Positions 1-6,248 of a stretch of DNA of 18,250 nt are shown here, one piece after another (positions within the stretch are counted from its first letter, which is position 1; the number at the start of each line of letters is the position of its first letter). The notes under the pieces were generated by a model, which ran no database searches, had not been told where the DNA came from, and saw only the letters and a program-made list of their open reading frames with translations. A program made the translations under genes and the position numbers. This DNA is from an uncultured Lachnoanaerobaculum sp. (lineage in GTDB: Bacteria > Bacillota > Clostridia > Lachnospirales > Lachnospiraceae): assembly GCA_946999385.1 (NCBI GenBank), contig CAMQCZ010000028.1:1-18250 (forward strand). Reading direction: 5' to 3'.

Positions 1-57
1 GAAAGAATGGCAAAATTTATATCTAGAAGTAATGATTTATTATTAAATATAAAATAA
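1..57 (+). CDS. 3' end of an unidentified gene (partial)
   Basis: Frame 1 is open from the window edge and ends at TAA (55-57), giving 18 residues finishing in RSNDLLLNIK. A strong hairpin starts 11 bases after the stop, as expected for the end of a transcription unit. The fragment is too short to name a family. The other two plus-strand frames hit stops earlier. Confidence 0.4.
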   Translation, partial: ERMAKFISRSNDLLLNIK

Positions 58-67
58 TAGAATATAT

Positions 68-107
68 AATAATCCGATTATATAGTAATTTATATAGTCG
101 GATTATT
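68..107. terminator. Hairpin terminator between convergent genes
   Basis: A 17-bp stem pairs 68-84 with 91-107, with one G-U pair and a 6-base loop, followed on the plus strand by an AT-rich tail. It serves the gene ending at 57. The right arm also lies inside the last codons of the minus-strand pseudouridine synthase, whose stop codon (90-92) falls at the loop/stem edge. Confidence 0.75.
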
Positions 108-1016
108 TAATATATTATTTGTATTTTCTCTAAAGAACATATCTTTTGGTAATGGAGCAATAAATGTAAGCTCTTTATTATAAATAGGATGCTTAAAACT
201 TAGCTTATATGAATGTAGTAGAGGTCTCGTTGTTTTATTATTATAATACTCTTCATTATATATGTAATCACCTATTAATGGAGAATCTAAGAAGCTTAAA
301 TGCACTCTTATTTGATGTGTTCTTCCGGTATCAAGTTTTAGCTCCAGTAAAGCTTTATCATCAAAAATATCAAGAATTTTGTAGTTGGTTATTGCTCTTT
401 TTCCATTCTTAAAATCAACTTTTCTTTTTATTAATGAAGCATTTTCTCTAGCTATAGGCAAGTCTATTTTATCAATACTCTTTAAATTTTTTGAAAATTT
501 TACAATAGCAATATAAGTCCTTTTTATTTTTCTATTTAACATATTTTTATATAAAATATCTGCACTTAAGATATTTTTGGCAATTAGTGTTAAACCACTT
601 GTATCCTTATCTAATCTATTTATACATCTAAAAATAAAATCTCTATTTTTAATTTTAAAATAATATGCGAGAGCATTTGCCAGACTATTATCATAATTAT
701 TTAAGGATGGATGGATTGGCATATTTTTATCTTTATTAATTACTATAATATCATCATCTTCGTAAATTATATCTAATTTTAATTTTTTGGGTATGACATT
801 TTCAGAGCTTTTATCTTCATTTATATTTATTTTCAAATAATCATTTGTACTTAAAATTGTATTCATATAGCTTTCCTTATTATTTAAAATAACATAAGCT
901 GAATTTTTTTTTAATTTTGTAATAAGTTTGGAGGAATATAATTTGTTCCTTAAAAAATTTTCAATACTAATACCTTGTTCCTCTTTACTAATTATATATT
1001 CAATAGTTCTATACAT
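90..1016 (-). CDS. RluA-family 23S rRNA-type pseudouridine synthase
   Basis: This is a 308-residue pseudouridine synthase that would isomerise uridine to pseudouridine in structured RNA in the cytoplasm. An N-terminal S4-like RNA-binding region (about residues 10-65) precedes the catalytic domain. The catalytic loop reads NRLDKDTSGL with the nucleophile Asp136, and the later motif GRTHQIRVHLSFLDSPLIGD is the usual RluA C-terminal signature. The start is ATG at 1014-1016, preceded by AGAAAGGA on the minus strand. Many family members have His before Arg-Leu-Asp; here it is Asn, as in the second paralogue at 7870-8853. The family is certain; the modified position cannot be told from sequence. 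It is transcribed divergently from the MFS gene. Confidence 0.93.
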   Translation of the reverse strand: MYRTIEYIISKEEQGISIENFLRNKLYSSKLITKLKKNSAYVILNNKESYMNTILSTNDYLKININEDKSSENVIPKKLKLDIIYEDDDIIVINKDKNMPIHPSLNNYDNSLANALAYYFKIKNRDFIFRCINRLDKDTSGLTLIAKNILSADILYKNMLNRKIKRTYIAIVKFSKNLKSIDKIDLPIARENASLIKRKVDFKNGKRAITNYKILDIFDDKALLELKLDTGRTHQIRVHLSFLDSPLIGDYIYNEEYYNNKTTRPLLHSYKLSFKHPIYNKELTFIAPLPKDMFFRENTNNILNNPTI

Positions 1017-1133
1017 ATTTTATCCTTTCTAAGCTTAGTGTAACAAAATAAGATAATTAAATAAAGCTAATACAATATTTTTTTCTTTAAAATTAAATTT
1101 TTTATTAAAATAAGCCTAAATATACTATTTATA

Positions 1134-1142
1134 TGCTAGAAT
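1134..1142 (+). promoter_or_regulatory. Possible extended -10 for the MFS-peptidase unit
   Basis: TGCTAGAAT fits an extended -10 (TG-n-TAGAAT), 27 bases before the MFS start codon. No good -35 is visible at the right distance, so this is a weak call. Confidence 0.3.
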
Positions 1143-1169
1143 ATTGATAATATAAAAAAGGAGATAATA

Positions 1170-2444
1170 ATGATAAATAAAAATAAAGCTTATAGAAATA
1201 TTCATTATGCTTGGGTTATTTTAATAGTTGCTTTTTTAGTTTTAAGTATTTATGTTCCTGTTGTAAATTCTTTGACTAATATTTGGCAAATAGCAGTTAT
1301 CAATGATTTAGGCTTTTCAAGAACTGAATTTTCTTTAAGTACGACTATAACACAGGCTATAGGTATTTTTATAGCCCCACTTGCTTCATATTTGCTTAGT
1401 AAATATAATTTTAAATTTATATGGACAATATCTGCTCTATTCTTTTCTTTAGCAGTCTTTTCATATTCATTAGCTACAAATAAATATCATTTTTATATTT
1501 TGGCATTTTTTGTAGGTTTTAGTTATATAATAACGGCACAAATTCCTATGATGATGCTTATTAATAATTGGTTTTATAAAAAGAGAGGAATTGCTATTTC
1601 TATAGCTGTTTCAGGTATATCCGCCGGTGGGGCTTTATTAAGTCCTATTATAAGTATAATTATTAATAATTTTGGTTGGAGAATTTCATATCGTATTTAT
1701 GCAATTTTGATATTTATAATTGCTATATTTTTTGGCATATTTTTAATTTATTTAAATCCTGAAGATAGAGGGATGAGAGCATATGGATATGAAGCTTCAT
1801 ATAATAGTGATTATGAGTATTCAAAAAATGCTTTTAATTGTCTTAATATTAATCTTTCTATAAGTAAATCTATAGTATATTCATTTTTTGTATTTTTAAT
1901 CTTGGGTGCTATAATTAATGGCTTAGCTAATGGAGCTACTTTACAATTTTTACCTGAATTACAAGAAACAATAGGATTTAAAAATGCAGGTACAGTTGTA
2001 TCTATATATCTATTATTAGGAGTTTTTACTAAATTATTGCTTGGTAAAATTGCAGATAAATATGGTATTTACCCTGCTATATTTTTTTCAACTATGTCAT
2101 TAATATTAAGCTTTGTTGCAATATTATTTATAAAATACGCTTATGGTTCATTGATATTTGCTGTAATATTCGGTTTTGGATTAGCTCTTGGTTCTGTTTT
2201 ACCTCCAATTATAGTTTCTTCTATATACGATAAAAAAAATTATGGTAAAGTATATGCTTTTATTCAATCCGGAATACAAATTGGAGCTGCATTTGGTCCC
2301 TTATTAGTCTCATATATATTTGACATTAGCGGTAAATATACTTTTGCTTGGATAATAAATATATTTTTATCTTCATTGATAGGGATATTTTGGTTTTTAG
2401 CACATAATAAGGCAAAAAAATATACACAATATAGTAAGGAGTAA
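1170..2444 (+). CDS. MFS transporter, OFA (oxalate/formate antiporter)-like
   Basis: This 424-residue, very hydrophobic protein shows about 12 predicted membrane helices, the normal size for a major facilitator carrier in the cytoplasmic membrane. The opening YAWVILIVAFLV, a WxxYKKRGIAISIAVSGIS segment after helix 4, and the loop GKIADKYG between the halves resemble the oxalate/formate and monocarboxylate MFS branch. The ATG is well placed behind AAAAAAGGAG. The gene ends 3 bases before an M20 peptidase, so the two are probably co-transcribed; uptake of a small acid or peptide-like compound followed by its hydrolysis would fit. The substrate is inference only. No frameshift or missing segment is seen. 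Confidence 0.85.
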   Translation: MINKNKAYRNIHYAWVILIVAFLVLSIYVPVVNSLTNIWQIAVINDLGFSRTEFSLSTTITQAIGIFIAPLASYLLSKYNFKFIWTISALFFSLAVFSYSLATNKYHFYILAFFVGFSYIITAQIPMMMLINNWFYKKRGIAISIAVSGISAGGALLSPIISIIINNFGWRISYRIYAILIFIIAIFFGIFLIYLNPEDRGMRAYGYEASYNSDYEYSKNAFNCLNINLSISKSIVYSFFVFLILGAIINGLANGATLQFLPELQETIGFKNAGTVVSIYLLLGVFTKLLLGKIADKYGIYPAIFFSTMSLILSFVAILFIKYAYGSLIFAVIFGFGLALGSVLPPIIVSSIYDKKNYGKVYAFIQSGIQIGAAFGPLLVSYIFDISGKYTFAWIINIFLSSLIGIFWFLAHNKAKKYTQYSKE

Positions 2445-2447
2445 TTA

Positions 2448-3608
2448 ATGAAAAAATATATAGATATATTAAAAAATTTAATTAAAATAGAATCAGTAAA
2501 TAATAATGAAAAAATAGTGGCAGAATATATTGAAAGTATTTTTAAAAAATATAAAAATGTTGAAATAAAAATTATTGATTCTTTTAAAGGAAGATCAAAT
2601 ATTATTATTAAAGTCAAGGGTAAAAAAAGTGGAAGAATATTAGCATTTTCAGGTCATTTAGATGTGGTTGAAGTAGGAGACGGATGGACATATCCACCAT
2701 TTGAAGGAAAAGTTATAGATAATAAAATGTATGGTAGGGGCACTAGTGATATGAAGGGTGGTGTTGCTGCGAGTATATATGCTATTTTAGATATAATAGA
2801 ATCGGATATTTATTTTGAGGGCGAGCTTTGGTTTATAGGAACTGTAGGAGAGGAGCTTGGAATGCAGGGAGCATTAGATCTGGTAGAAGGTAGATACCTG
2901 GATAAAGTAGATGCAATTATAATACCTGAGCCTACAAAAGTAAATGGAGAAAATCAGGCAATATTTGCATCTAAGGGTTCTATTATGTATACAATTACTG
3001 CTATAGGTAAAGCGGCACATTCATCAATGCCAAATCTTGGAATAAATGCTTTAATGACAATGGTAAATTTTATTACAATTACACAAAGTAAATTTGATAA
3101 TATAAGTAGTATGTCAAATTTTCAAAATAAAAATCTTGGTTCAAGCTTAAATGTATTTTCTATGATTAATGGAGGAAAGCAGGTTAATTCTGTTCCGGAT
3201 AAAGTAATTTTAAAGGGGAATATAAGAACAGTGCCTGAATTTTCTTCAAATGCCGCTATTGATATTTTGAAATCATCTATTGAAGATAATAATAAAGATG
3301 ATAAAAAAGCAAAACTCAGCTTAGAATTGGATCAAGTTTTAGATCCTGCTGAGGCAAAAAAAGATAATGAATTAATAGAATATCTTTTAGAAGTTACACC
3401 GGATAAAAATATAAAAACATGTGCTTTAATTGGGACATGTGAGCTTTCACGTTACATACATATATCAGACAGTATACAGCTTTTAGTTTATGGTCCAGGT
3501 TTAACAAATAAGGCTCATACAGTGGACGAGTATATTGAATTAGAAGAATATTTTGATACTATAAATATATTTAAAAATATTGCAATTAAATTTCTAAATA
3601 AAAAATAA
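2448..3608 (+). CDS. M20-family metallopeptidase (ArgE/DapE/carboxypeptidase G2 type)
   Basis: This 386-residue cytosolic zinc hydrolase cleaves an amide bond in an N-acyl amino acid or dipeptide. The M20 metal-binding set is visible: His70 and Asp72 (SGHLDVV), Asp101 (GRGTSDMKGG), the general base pair Glu135-Glu136 (GTVGEELG), Glu161 (PEPT) and the C-terminal His357 (NKAHTVDE). The middle part (about 178-290) is the lid/dimerisation domain. Start ATG follows AAGGAG and lies 3 bases after the MFS stop, so translation is likely coupled. ArgE, DapE, peptidase T-like and CPG2-like enzymes share these motifs, so the exact substrate is unknown. A bidirectional terminator follows at once. Confidence 0.92.
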   Translation: MKKYIDILKNLIKIESVNNNEKIVAEYIESIFKKYKNVEIKIIDSFKGRSNIIIKVKGKKSGRILAFSGHLDVVEVGDGWTYPPFEGKVIDNKMYGRGTSDMKGGVAASIYAILDIIESDIYFEGELWFIGTVGEELGMQGALDLVEGRYLDKVDAIIIPEPTKVNGENQAIFASKGSIMYTITAIGKAAHSSMPNLGINALMTMVNFITITQSKFDNISSMSNFQNKNLGSSLNVFSMINGGKQVNSVPDKVILKGNIRTVPEFSSNAAIDILKSSIEDNNKDDKKAKLSLELDQVLDPAEAKKDNELIEYLLEVTPDKNIKTCALIGTCELSRYIHISDSIQLLVYGPGLTNKAHTVDEYIELEEYFDTINIFKNIAIKFLNKK

Positions 3609-3637
3609 AGATTGTATTATTATACAATCTTTATTTT
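3602..3637. terminator. Bidirectional terminator between the M20 gene and tRNA-Glu
   Basis: A perfect 16-bp stem (3602-3617 with 3622-3637, 4-base loop) has an A-run on one side and a T-run on the other, so it works in both directions. It overlaps the M20 stop codon (3606-3608) and lies 10 bases beyond the tRNA 3' end. Confidence 0.85.
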
Positions 3638-3646
3638 AATTAAATA

Positions 3647-3718
3647 TGACCTATCCGGGAATCGAACCCGGGATTACGCCGTGAGAGGGCGTCGTCTTAA
3701 CCTCTTGACCAATAGGCC
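3647..3718 (-). tRNA. tRNA-Glu (anticodon CUC)
   Basis: Read on the minus strand, the sequence folds into a full cloverleaf. GGCCTAT pairs with ATAGGTC in the acceptor stem (one G-U). The anticodon stem is ACGCC/GGCGT around a 7-base loop CTCTCAC with anticodon CTC, which decodes GAG as glutamate. The T arm is CCCGG-GTTCGAT-CCGGG type. The discriminator base is A and CCA is not encoded. It stands alone, with its own promoter just upstream and a terminator just downstream. Confidence 0.97.
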
Positions 3719-3734
3719 TTAAAGATACTTGAAA

Positions 3735-3763
3735 AGTATACTAAAAAACATATAACTTGTCAA
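3735..3763 (-). promoter_or_regulatory. Promoter of tRNA-Glu, TTGACA-17-TATACT
   Basis: On the minus strand a consensus -35 (TTGACA, 3758-3763) is separated by 17 bases from TATACT (3735-3740), with the tRNA 5' end 16 bases beyond. Both boxes sit inside near-identical 12-base words, TACTTGACAAGT and TACTTTTCAAGT, 28 bp apart. Confidence 0.85.
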
Positions 3764-3891
3764 GTATATATTTTAATATAAATTCGATTTATTTATATTT
3801 ATCATTTAAACAAGTTAAGATATAAGTTTTATATAGATCATTTTGGCAATAAATTATTTTATAGAATATATCTTTGATTTTGTAATATTAA

Positions 3892-4506
3892 TTATATCAT
3901 ACGAAGTAAGCCTACTACTTTACCGATTATTTGTAAATTTTCAACAATAATATCATTCATAGAATCATTTTCAGGTTTTAATCTAAAATAATTTTTTTCT
4001 TTATAAAATCTTTTTACAGTGGCACTATCATCAACCAGTGCCACAACTATTTCACCATTTTCTGCCGTATTTTGTTTTGAAACTATAATTTTATCACCAT
4101 TAAAAATACCTGCTTTAATCATAGAATCGCCTTTTATATTTAACATAAATATTTCGCTATTTGGTAATATATCTACAGGCATAGGATAGTAATTTGTAAT
4201 ATTTTCAGTGGCAAATATAGGCTCACCTGCGGCAACATCACCTAAAAGAGGGATATTTACAACTTCACGTCTATTAAGATTAAATGTATCATCCATAATT
4301 TCAATAGTACGTGGCTTTGAAGGATCTTTTTTTATATATCCTTTTTTTGAAAGAGCTTCTAAGTGGGCATGTACGGAAGAAGTAGAACTCAAGCCGACTG
4401 CCGTACACATTTCTCTTACTGATGGCGGATATCCTTTTTCTAAAATAGAATTTTTGATTATATTTAAAATTTCTTGTTGTTTTGCTGTTAATCTTTCTTT
4501 TGGCAT
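3892..4506 (-). CDS. lexA: LexA, SOS transcriptional repressor and self-cleaving protease
   Basis: This 204-residue repressor binds SOS operators as a dimer and cuts itself when RecA filaments form on damaged DNA. The N-terminal winged helix (about 1-66) has the LexA signature LTAKQQEILNIIKNSILEKG and GYPPSVREM. The cleavage bond is Ala93-Gly94 (VAAGEP), and the Ser-Lys dyad is Ser128 (GDSM) and Lys165 (TVKRF), all present. Start ATG lies behind AAAGGAGAAATG. It is transcribed divergently from a LysM membrane protein, the lexA-yneA arrangement of Bacillus, and the shared region has LexA-box-like palindromes, so autoregulation is likely. Downstream it runs toward tRNA-Glu without a clear intrinsic terminator. 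Confidence 0.98.
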   Translation of the reverse strand: MPKERLTAKQQEILNIIKNSILEKGYPPSVREMCTAVGLSSTSSVHAHLEALSKKGYIKKDPSKPRTIEIMDDTFNLNRREVVNIPLLGDVAAGEPIFATENITNYYPMPVDILPNSEIFMLNIKGDSMIKAGIFNGDKIIVSKQNTAENGEIVVALVDDSATVKRFYKEKNYFRLKPENDSMNDIIVENLQIIGKVVGLLRMI

Positions 4507-4607
4507 ATATCATTTCTCCTTTTGAAATACAATTTAAAAGTAAATTATATAATTAATAAAATCTTTTTATATATTAGCATAAGTCGAACTGAAAAGCAAA
4601 CAAAAAA

Positions 4608-4621
4608 CGAACTTTTATTCG
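4608..4621 (-). promoter_or_regulatory. LexA box 1 (lexA-proximal)
   Basis: On the minus strand CGAATAAAAGTTCG is close to the Bacillota LexA box (CGAAC-N4-GTTCG). It lies upstream of a possible lexA promoter (TTGCTT-17-TAATAT, minus strand, about 4574-4602) and probably gives autoregulation. Confidence 0.7.
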
Positions 4622-4630
4622 TCGAACATA

Positions 4631-4659
4631 TTGACAAGCGAACAAAAGTTTTATAGAAT
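4631..4659 (+). promoter_or_regulatory. Promoter of the yneA-like gene, TTGACA-17-TAGAAT
   Basis: TTGACA (4631-4636) and TAGAAT (4654-4659) are spaced exactly 17 bases and point into the LysM gene. The spacer is almost filled by LexA box 2, so bound LexA would block RNA polymerase directly. Confidence 0.8.
4639..4652 (+). promoter_or_regulatory. LexA box 2 (between -35 and -10)
   Basis: CGAACAAAAGTTTT matches the Bacillota LexA box in its CGAAC half and its GTT core. It sits between the -35 and -10 of the yneA-like promoter. A further CGAAC half-site starts at 4623. Confidence 0.75.
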
Positions 4660-4669
4660 ATAAATCGAA

Positions 4670-4683
4670 CGAACAAAAGTTTA
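4670..4683 (+). promoter_or_regulatory. LexA box 3 (downstream of the start point)
   Basis: CGAACAAAAGTTTA repeats box 2 in 13 of 14 positions, 31 bp further on, in the probable 5' untranslated region of the yneA-like gene. A tandem CGAACGAAC leads into it. Confidence 0.7.
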
Positions 4684-4700
4684 TTTTTAGGAGGCCTTGT

Positions 4701-5051
4701 ATGAATATTAAAAGAAAATCATATTCTAATTCATCAAATAAAAGAAATTATTATTCTAAAACAAATATATATCTGATTAACTTTGTATTTATTTTACTAT
4801 TGGTTTTTTTTATAGGATTTTTTATAGGAAGATTAGCTTTAATTTCGAGGGCAGATGAGGATAATATAAATAAGTCAAATTATATTTCTATAAGAATATC
4901 TTCAGGAGATACTTTAGAATCAATAGCTAAAAAATATAATAATACTTCTTATACAAATAAAAAATTCATTGAAAGAATTAAAAATATTAATAATTTAGAT
5001 AATGATATGATATATTCAGGAACTTATTTATTAGTAGAAAGAACAAAATAA
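4701..5051 (+). CDS. YneA-like SOS cell-division inhibitor (membrane anchor plus LysM)
   Basis: This 116-residue protein has a short basic N-terminus (1-23), one membrane helix at about 24-43 (INFVFILLLVFFIGFF) and an outside LysM domain at about 61-113 starting YISIRISSGDTLESIAKKY. This is the plan of Bacillus YneA (about 105 residues), which is induced by DNA damage and delays septation from the membrane. The start has a strong AGGAGG (4689-4694). The gene is divergent from lexA, with two LexA-box-like sites in or just after its promoter, which strongly supports SOS control. Identity rests on architecture and position; LysM sequence alone cannot exclude another wall-binding protein. No yneB- or ynzC-like gene follows; only a mobile-element scar does. 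Confidence 0.82.
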   Translation: MNIKRKSYSNSSNKRNYYSKTNIYLINFVFILLLVFFIGFFIGRLALISRADEDNINKSNYISIRISSGDTLESIAKKYNNTSYTNKKFIERIKNINNLDNDMIYSGTYLLVERTK

Positions 5052-5176
5052 AAAATTCTTTTCTAATATTTATAAAAATCATATTCTTTATACTTTTATT
5101 ACTTTTGAAAGTTGTAAAATAAAGTGTCAGTATAGAAAAGTTAAAATAAATTAAGTTAGAAAAAATAAAAAAAGAC

Positions 5177-5243
5177 ATCAGACAAGAAATAAGTTATCGT
5201 AAATGTTGACAAAACTAAAACGAAAGGAATTTATTGTCTGATG
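5177..5243. repeat. Perfect 10-base inverted repeat with a 47-base interval
   Basis: CATCAGACAA (5177-5186) and TTGTCTGATG (5234-5243) are exact inverted copies inside the left part of the IS remnant. They could form a long-looped hairpin or mark the ends of a small nested insertion. Function is unknown. Confidence 0.55.
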
Positions 5244-5307
5244 CAAGTAAATTATATTAAAGAAATAAGAAAAGATAAACACCTAATGAAAGGGTAATAT
5301 AAGAAAT

Positions 5308-5541
5308 GGGGATAAGATATTTTTATGCACATAGATACTGCTTGTATACTTATATGAGAAATGGAGTAATGAAAATAATAATAAATTGATAAGAAGATTT
5401 ATTGAAAAGGGTATGAATATAGGGAAATTTAGTAAAAAAAGAATACAAGAAATTGAAAACTTTATGAATAACTATCCTAGAAAAATGTTTGATGGATTAA
5501 GTTCTAATGAGGTTTATAAAAGGTTAGAACATATGTCATAA
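5308..5541 (+). pseudogene. IS30-family transposase, C-terminal fragment with a frameshift
   Basis: Reading from about 5309 gives IRYFYAHRYC, like the IS30 transposase stretch before its late acidic motif. A frame change near 5360 leads to WSNENNNKLIRRFIEKGMNI, then KISKKRIQEIEN-like residues and NYPRKMFDG, ending at TAA (5539-5541). IS30 transposases normally read W-E-R-G-x-N-E-N followed by LIRRFxPKG and NxxPRKxF in this region, where the catalytic Glu lies. Without the N-terminus and most of the core it cannot be functional. The stop touches the right inverted repeat, as in intact elements. Confidence 0.78.
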
Positions 5542-5606
5542 TATATTGACACTTACAGTTGTAATTTATAAAATACAAGGAAAAATAAAATATAAATTAT
5601 AAGGAG

Positions 5607-5637
5607 AAGTAGATAAAAATCTACTTATTTTTTATTG
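5607..5637 (+). terminator. Terminator-like hairpin ahead of the phage remnant
   Basis: AAGTAGAT (5607-5614) pairs with ATCTACTT (5619-5626) around a 4-base A loop, followed by TATTTTTTATT. The stem is only 8 bp and AT-rich. It lies 13 bases before the AAGGAG of the broken gene. Confidence 0.5.
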
Positions 5638-5651
5638 CAAGGAGAATTATA

Positions 5652-5945
5652 ATGCCAATAAACAAACTCTATTATTACAGAAAAGTGATTTTATAAAATA
5701 GTTAGTACTAATCATAGATGAAATAGACGATAATATAATGCTTACAGTTAATTATTTAATCAGTCAAGGCTTATTAGAATTTGTATCAGAAAATGATAAA
5801 TATTATTTAACTGCAATACCAAGTCTAATAGGATCAGAAACATTATCAACAAGGAGATCAAGAAACACTAGAGAATAAAAATGTTGCAATGCTACTCATA
5901 AGCAATAAAAGTGAAACTGAGAGATAGATAAGGGTATAGAGATAA
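5652..5945 (+). pseudogene. Decayed phage replisome-organizer (DnaD-like) gene
   Basis: An ATG at 5652 behind AAGGAG opens MPINKLYYYRK, then stops. From 5702 another frame reads LVLIIDEIDDNIMLTVNYL, followed by SQGLLEFVSENDKYYLTAIP and SLIGSETLSTRRSR, ending at 5878. A third frame continues with residues recalling the Cys-Asn-rich and Glu-Ile/Glu-Lys tail of such proteins. Phage N-terminal replisome-organizer proteins have this order: a Y-Y-W-L start, a D-x-x-N-I-M-x-T-V-N-Y-L helix, a G-L-L-E strand and an I-G-S-E-S-x-S-x-x-R-x-R linker. The missing middle and at least two frame changes make it a dead gene from an old prophage or phage-like element. The right boundary is approximate. Confidence 0.65.
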
Positions 5946-5972
5946 AAAAAGATAAAAAGAGGTGGAAATCCA

Positions 5973-6128
5973 ATGATAAAGATTTTAAATCTAAAAAGGC
6001 GATTAGAAAATTTAAAATTTAATAGTCTTTTTTTATTGGTAGATGAGGATATGAAGTATTCTCTTATAAATATTCTTTTACTAATCTCATTTTTAAATTT
6101 TTGCTATATTTTGCAATTGAAAAAGTGA
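5973..6128 (+). CDS. Doubtful 51-residue reading frame, hydrophobic C-terminal half
   Basis: A short frame starts at ATG 5973 behind GAGGTGG (5959-5965). The first part is basic (MIKILNLKRRLENL), and residues about 29-48 are hydrophobic (YSLINILLLISFLNFCYILQ), so one membrane helix is possible. I recognise no family. It follows directly on the phage gene remnant and could be a truncated phage gene or a chance frame in AT-rich DNA. The good Shine-Dalgarno site is the only positive evidence. Confidence 0.25.
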   Translation: MIKILNLKRRLENLKFNSLFLLVDEDMKYSLINILLLISFLNFCYILQLKK

Positions 6129-6185
6129 TCTATTTTAGTTATTTTTTAGATCTGAATTTTTAAGGTCAGTCAAAAAATCTTATCC

Positions 6186-6214
6186 TTGATAAAAATCATT
6201 TTATCTAATATAAT
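6186..6214 (+). promoter_or_regulatory. Promoter of the nine-gene cluster, TTGATA-17-TATAAT
   Basis: TTGATA (6186-6191) and a perfect TATAAT (6209-6214), 17 bases apart, lie 34 bases before the first HAD gene start. It is the best sigma-A-type promoter visible for the co-directional genes up to pheT. Confidence 0.82.
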
Positions 6215-6248
6215 TTTTAGTTAAATACTTTAAGAAAGGCAAATATAT

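Larger units (their letters stand above)
5122..5554. mobile_element. Collapsed IS30-family insertion sequence
   Basis: Terminal inverted repeats AAGTGTCAGTATA (5122-5134) and TATATTGACACTT (5542-5554) match at 12 of 13 positions. They bracket about 430 bp instead of the roughly 1.0-1.1 kb of a complete IS30-type element. The inside keeps only a frameshifted C-terminal transposase fragment; the N-terminal helix-turn-helix and most of the DDE core are gone. The 8-base word AGTTGTAA occurs on both sides (5110-5117 and 5557-5564). It is longer than the usual 2-3 base duplication of this family, so it may be chance or pre-existing target symmetry. Confidence 0.65.
5052..6248. other. 1.2-kb scar of decayed mobile DNA
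   Basis: No convincing intact gene is visible on either strand. The stretch holds, in order, an IS30-family remnant between inverted ends (5122-5554), a hairpin (5607-5626), a broken phage replisome-organizer gene (5652-5945), a doubtful 51-codon reading frame, and the promoter of the next operon (6186-6214). The pieces are listed separately. Confidence 0.75.

Noticed and set aside
209..412. A plus-strand reading frame of 67 codons opposite the pseudouridine synthase.
   Set aside because: It lies fully within a well-supported gene on the other strand and has no family signal.
3817..3874. AAGATATA ... TATATCTT downstream of lexA as a possible terminator.
   Set aside because: The arms are 8 bases of pure AT-type sequence about 42 bases apart with no T-run; chance is likely in DNA this AT-rich.
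4208..4525. A plus-strand reading frame of 105 codons opposite lexA.
   Set aside because: lexA is certain here with all catalytic residues; the opposite frame has no recognisable motif.
5244..5297. A short frame from ATG 5241 (17 codons) after the inverted repeat.
   Set aside because: No ribosome-binding site at suitable distance, very short, and within decayed mobile DNA.
5528..5541. GAACATATGTCATA resembles a LexA box.
   Set aside because: It is inside the IS30 transposase remnant, lacks the second GTTC half, and no gene start follows it.
6130..6160. GATCTA ... TAGATC as a terminator after the 51-codon frame.
   Set aside because: Only a 6-bp stem with a loop of about 14 bases; too weak to call.
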